In this document: positions 62,552-64,000 of the stretch, piece by piece
Numbering within the stretch: position 1 is the first letter of the stretch
Layout: each line of letters opens with the position of its first letter
From: Mesorhizobium sp. M1C.F.Ca.ET.210.01.1.1
GTDB lineage: Bacteria > Pseudomonadota > Alphaproteobacteria > Rhizobiales > Rhizobiaceae
NCBI RefSeq assembly: GCF_004791585.1
Contig: NZ_SRUU01000009.1
Coordinates: forward strand, 1 to 64,000
Length of the DNA: 64,000 nt
Direction: 5' to 3'
The notes under the pieces: model-generated
The model's database searches: none
What the model saw: the letters and a program-made list of their open reading frames with translations, nothing else
What the model was told of the DNA's origin: nothing
Translations under genes and position numbers: made by a program

Positions 62552-63481
62552 ATGTCGACCGCCGCCCTCTCGGAACTGCAGCCGGTCGTGCCGCCGGAAC
62601 CACACGTTCCCGAAATCGGGATCGAGGATGTTTCCCGCGATCTCAGCCGCGCCATCGAGCGCGCCGAGGTCGATGCCTGGCTCGACCTCTATGACGCCGC
62701 GCCCGCGGATTTCGCCGCGCGGCACGGCCTGTCGATCGCTCGCGACGGCGACCTGGTCTGGACCACCTGCACGACGATCCCGTTCATCCATTTCAACTGC
62801 GTCAAGAACATCGGCGTCGATGGTCCGGCCGCGGAGGAACAGGTCGACGCGCTGCTGGAGCATTATCGCGCCGCTGGCATCTTGCGGCCTTGGTTCTACA
62901 CAAGTCCGCATACCGAGCCGTCGCGGCTGCGATGCTGGCTGGAGGCGCGCGGGCTGCAGCATCAGGGCGGCTGGGAACGCATCTTTCGCGATGCGACGCC
63001 CCCGGCGGCCGAACCGCTCTTCCCGACCGACGATGTATCGGTCGAGGAGGTTACATCCGAGACGGCTGCGGAATGGGCTGCCTTCATCGACGCCCGGTAC
63101 AGGCTGCCTACCTCGCCCTGGCTCATGGCGCTGGTCGGCCGCAAGGGCTGGCGTCATTACATGCTGAAGCGTGACGGCGCGGTGGCCGCGGTGCGCTCGT
63201 TGTTCATCTCAGGCGGCGCGGCGTGGAGCGGCATCGACGCGCCGGTTCCAGGCATCACGGCGCCGAGCTTCGATCTCGACGCCGTGCTTGGCGAAAGGCT
63301 GGTTCGCGACGGCATAGCCGCCGGCGCGAAACTGTTCGTCGCCGATATCGAAGCGCCAAGCCCCGAACGCGATGGTCCGGCCTACCGCAACTACGCGCGG
63401 CTCGGTTTCAAGATTGCCTATTTCCGTAGCCATTACAGCTATTTGCCGGCGTATTCGAGCCAGAGCCCTTTCATGGCTTAG
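62552..63481 (+). CDS. GNAT-like protein of unknown substrate
   Basis: A 309-residue protein that looks like two acetyltransferase-type halves. The C-terminal part has RYRLPTSPWLMALVGRKGWRHYM, AAGAKLFVADIEAP and YRNYARLGFKIAYFRSHYSYLP, which resemble GNAT strand-helix blocks. The N-terminal half has VWTTCTTIPFIHFNCVKNIGVDG. No close named family comes to mind. ATG 62552 follows AGAGGAGG, and the promoter has a near-perfect consensus plus an operator palindrome, so it is tightly regulated. The stop overlaps the next gene by four bases. Confidence 0.75.
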   Translation: MSTAALSELQPVVPPEPHVPEIGIEDVSRDLSRAIERAEVDAWLDLYDAAPADFAARHGLSIARDGDLVWTTCTTIPFIHFNCVKNIGVDGPAAEEQVDALLEHYRAAGILRPWFYTSPHTEPSRLRCWLEARGLQHQGGWERIFRDATPPAAEPLFPTDDVSVEEVTSETAAEWAAFIDARYRLPTSPWLMALVGRKGWRHYMLKRDGAVAAVRSLFISGGAAWSGIDAPVPGITAPSFDLDAVLGERLVRDGIAAGAKLFVADIEAPSPERDGPAYRNYARLGFKIAYFRSHYSYLPAYSSQSPFMA

Positions 63482-63690
63482 CGGTGTAGCCATTGCGTCA
63501 GGCAGCTCCTGGCCACGACATGGGCCGGCGGCACCATAGGCTGGTCGATGCGGGAATCGTCGGCGGCCTTGTGACGAGCCTTTTCCAGCAGCATGCGAAT
63601 CTCGGCCGGGCGCACCCGGTCCCGTTCCATCACGAGTTGGATCATCGGGTCGTTCAAAAGCTCGTCCAGGGTGTTGATGCTCTCGCTCAT
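63478..63690 (-). CDS. Conserved small protein, 70 aa
   Basis: A 70-residue, mostly helical acidic-to-basic protein (MSESINTLDELLNDPMIQ...). It has a strong GAGGAGG eight bases before ATG 63690. There is no signal or membrane helix, and one Cys lies near the C terminus. The function is unknown. Its stop overlaps the convergent GNAT-like gene by four bases. Confidence 0.7.
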   Translation of the reverse strand: MSESINTLDELLNDPMIQLVMERDRVRPAEIRMLLEKARHKAADDSRIDQPMVPPAHVVARSCLTQWLHR

Positions 63691-63806
63691 CCGTCGCCTC
63701 CTCGATGCCTTCCCGCGTGGCGCTTAGATAGGCAGCCAATGATGGCCCGCCAATGACGCTTTGCCGGCTATCTCGTGAATCGAAGATGAAATTTTTGTGC
63801 AGTTCT

Positions 63807-63833
63807 TCCCTTCTCCTCCTGTGGGAGAAGGGA
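63807..63833. repeat. Short intergenic palindrome
   Basis: TCCCTTCTCC (63807-63816) and GGAGAAGGGA (63824-63833) are perfect complements around seven bases. Elements of the CTTCTCCC...GGGAGAAG type are frequent between rhizobial genes. It lies just 3' of the partial GFA gene and may also protect that mRNA. Confidence 0.6.
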
Positions 63834-63838
63834 GAGTG

Positions 63839-64000
63839 CTACGCCGGCGGCGCGCCTTCATGTTGCGGCAGGCCGTCATCGAGCTGCACCCAGGGTTGCA
63901 TGGAAGCCGTCCAGAAATGCATGTCGGGCTTGAACACGGACGGATCGTCGAGCGAGCCGCAAGTGATGCCGAGGATGCCCCTGGAGTCGCGGCGCGAAAA
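63839..64000 (-). CDS. GFA-family protein, 3' end only
   Basis: The last 53 codons of a minus-strand gene run in from the right edge to a TAG at 63839-63841. The translated end contains GILGITCGSLDDPSVFKPD and MHFWTASMQPWV, a typical C-terminal part of glutathione-dependent formaldehyde-activating (GFA/CENP-V) zinc proteins. The N-terminal Cys cluster lies outside the window. Confidence 0.75.
   Translation of the reverse strand, partial: FSRRDSRGILGITCGSLDDPSVFKPDMHFWTASMQPWVQLDDGLPQHEGAPPA

Overview
The window reads as chromosomal DNA of a Rhizobiales alphaproteobacterium, most like Mesorhizobium or a close relative. It is GC-rich with dense coding. It carries a CckA hybrid kinase, a GPR/RgsE-type growth-pole protein, a B12-dependent NrdJ reductase, a DksA with a degenerate zinc finger, GANTC (CcrM) sites upstream of cckA, and rhizobial-type intergenic palindromes. 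I see no rRNA, functional tRNA, CRISPR array, insertion sequence or prophage.

Layout. 0.2-6.1 kb: urea ABC transporter operon urtABCDE on the minus strand. It is driven by a near-perfect sigma-54 promoter at 6070-6085 and has two strong hairpins between urtA and urtB. 6.3-10.3 kb: a small secreted protein, the 3' relic of a c-type cytochrome gene, deoD and cckA. 10.5-16.2 kb: FliO-like protein, dksA, sixA, the YcjX/YcjF pair and small exported proteins. 16.4-24.9 kb: CPA2 antiporter, DUF924 protein, folP-folB-folK, DUF922 protease-like protein, DHA2 exporter, a flavin reductase with a 2Fe-2S ferredoxin, and an Hpt protein. 25.2-31.3 kb: a single 2035-residue membrane-anchored helical repeat protein, recognised as the GPR/RgsE polar-growth ring family. 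31.4-35.5 kb: MlaE-MlaF-MlaD-lipoprotein lipid transport operon. 35.5-45.1 kb: N-acetyl-D-Glu racemase (DgcA-type), MFS permease, LpxH-like phosphoesterase, an SDR without the usual Tyr/Lys pair, malic enzyme-PTA fusion, MAPEG and DUF2865 proteins, and gltX. 45.2-52.8 kb: peptide-type ABC importer with an embedded amidohydrolase and a terminal IclR regulator, with a matching IclR-type palindrome at the promoter. 52.8-57.4 kb: a long regulatory intergenic region with two NrdR boxes, followed by nrdJ. 57.4-64 kb: VOC protein, PNPOx-like protein, DUF2314 protein, a small membrane protein behind an FNR/FixK box, GH25 lipoprotein, phosphodiester glycosidase, uppP, a GNAT-like protein behind a TetR-type palindrome, a 70-aa protein, and the 3' end of a GFA-family gene.

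How the parts fit. Two importers (urea and peptide/amide) share one layout: an abundant binding protein first, hairpins next, then membrane and ATPase genes. The urea system is wired to nitrogen control through RpoN, and the peptide system probably to IclR. Several loci concern envelope growth and the cell cycle: cckA, the Hpt protein, GPR/RgsE, Mla, uppP, GH25 and DgcA.

The most interesting material is the giant repeat protein with its cell-cycle-like promoter signals, the 5' region of nrdJ (NrdR boxes, a terminator with a competing hairpin, a DnaA-box match and a tRNA-like element), and two unknown genes with clear dedicated control sites (59135 and 62552). All functional statements come from reading the sequence and from family knowledge; no database search was run.
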